Source: Kitasatospora sp. Root107
Lineage (GTDB): Bacteria; Actinomycetota; Actinomycetes; Streptomycetales; Streptomycetaceae
Reading direction: 5' to 3'
Length of the DNA: 49,210 nt
NCBI RefSeq assembly: GCF_001424875.1
Contig: NZ_LMCT01000024.1
Location: 1,126-50,335 of the forward strand
Shown here: in pieces, positions 48,553 through 49,210 of the stretch
Numbering within the stretch: position 1 is the stretch's first letter
How the letters are laid out: each line of letters starts with the position of its first letter
Notes under the pieces: model-generated
Databases searched by the model: none
Told to the model about the DNA's origin: nothing
The model's input: the letters and a program-made list of their open reading frames with translations, nothing else
Made by a program: the position numbers and the translations under genes

Positions 48553-49170
48553 ATGTCTGATGCCGCGCAGCACTCCATCATCGACGTACGGGCCGCCGCC
48601 GAGGCGGTCAAGTCCGCCATCGACCGCCACCTGGCCGCGGTCTCCGGTCCCACCACAGCGGACGATCCCGCCGTGGCCGGCGCCTACGAGGAGCTCGCTG
48701 CGGCGGCTATCGCCTACGACCAGATCCTGTACGAGGTCTATGACGAGGTCACCCCGTTCGAGGTGCCCGGCGACGAGGGCACGGGCGGGTACTCGGGCCC
48801 GGAGCAGCCCGAGGCGATCAGCGTGCTGATCCGCCGCGACTACCTGGTGACGGACCCGAAGCGGCTGCGCGAGCAGGCCGAGCAGGTGGACGACTCGCTG
48901 ACCCCGGGCGGCGACCCGGCGGGTGGCGCGGTGAACGCCGCGATCGGCGTGCTGTTCGGCGAGTACGAGCCGGACGAGATCGCGGCCCGCTGCGAGGAGT
49001 TCGGCCTGGAGGAGGGCGACTCGACGCTCTGGGTCGCGGCCACCGAGCCGTCCGACCCGGGGGAGTGGCTGCCGGAGCCCTTCGACGGGGCTGACCCGCA
49101 GCTGCTGATCTGCCGCTTCGACGTCAGTGAGGTCTACGACGACGACCTGGACGCGCTCGACGAGGAGTAG
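48553..49170 (+). CDS. Acidic conserved hypothetical protein
   Basis: A 205-residue, strongly acidic protein (C-terminus YDDDLDALDEE). No signal peptide, membrane segment or enzyme motif is evident. Helical N-terminus (VRAAAEAVKSAIDRHLAAVS) followed by regions of mixed structure such as FEVPGDEGTGGYSGPEQPEA and LFGEYEPDEIAARCEEFG. Codon use is normal for the surrounding chromosome. I do not recognise a family; it looks like a conserved streptomycete cytoplasmic protein. Confidence 0.75.
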   Translation: MSDAAQHSIIDVRAAAEAVKSAIDRHLAAVSGPTTADDPAVAGAYEELAAAAIAYDQILYEVYDEVTPFEVPGDEGTGGYSGPEQPEAISVLIRRDYLVTDPKRLREQAEQVDDSLTPGGDPAGGAVNAAIGVLFGEYEPDEIAARCEEFGLEEGDSTLWVAATEPSDPGEWLPEPFDGADPQLLICRFDVSEVYDDDLDALDEE

Positions 49171-49210
49171 CCACCACGGCACAGCGCGGAGGGGGTGGGG
49201 CCCGTTGTGG

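Overview
The window reads as actinomycete chromosome, most likely Streptomyces or the closely related Kitasatospora. GC is very high, genes are packed with GTGA/ATGA stop-start overlaps, two chaplin genes (aerial-hyphae coat proteins) are present, one regulator carries a TTA leucine codon, and a tRNA-Leu(GAG) gene lies among ordinary housekeeping genes.

Region 1 (1-10.2 kb, minus strand) is the edge of a non-ribosomal peptide gene cluster. Reading from its promoter side, it encodes an XRE/NB-ARC regulator, both subunits of a B12-dependent glutamate (methylaspartate) mutase, an asparaginyl-tRNA-synthetase-like amide ligase, an FMN domain of the glutamate-synthase type, an MFS exporter, an amidase, an MbtH protein and an NRPS (C domain then A domain, cut by the window edge). 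The first five enzyme and transporter junctions and the amidase junction overlap by 4-17 bases, so this is one operon. The likely logic is glutamate to 3-methylaspartate, then further modification (perhaps amidation), peptide assembly and export. Region 2 (10.4-15.6 kb) holds a small exported peptide, a LuxR-type regulator, an M9 collagenase gene broken by a 40-bp tandem duplication, a hypothetical protein and a GNAT acetyltransferase.

Region 3 (15.6-44.7 kb) is a 29-kb defence island in two divergent operons around a 262-bp spacer with a perfect 23-bp palindrome. The minus operon encodes a sigma-70 factor with a C-terminal helicase-associated-like domain, DrmA, DrmB and a small SF1 helicase, the last three coupled by 4-base overlaps. 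The plus operon opens with a 2,103-residue fusion of Ser/Thr kinase, DEAD-type helicase, DUF1998 domain and nuclease-like tail. It continues with a SNF2/RapA-type helicase (DrmD-like), a giant adenine methyltransferase (DrmMI-like), McrB, McrC and a RelE-like/UvrD fusion. A convergent adenine-methyltransferase gene closes the island. The gene content matches class 1 DISARM without drmC, with a kinase-helicase, a dedicated sigma factor and McrBC added. This is the best candidate for an undescribed system. A decayed tyrosine-recombinase gene and a 12-bp tandem repeat lie between the island and the 3' end of tRNA-Leu, as expected for an element once integrated at that tRNA.

Region 4 (44.8-49.2 kb) is conserved chromosome: tRNA-Leu, an M20 peptidase, a ChpH-like short chaplin, a ChpC-like long chaplin with a sortase signal, a DUF5703 protein and an acidic hypothetical protein, separated by clear hairpin terminators.
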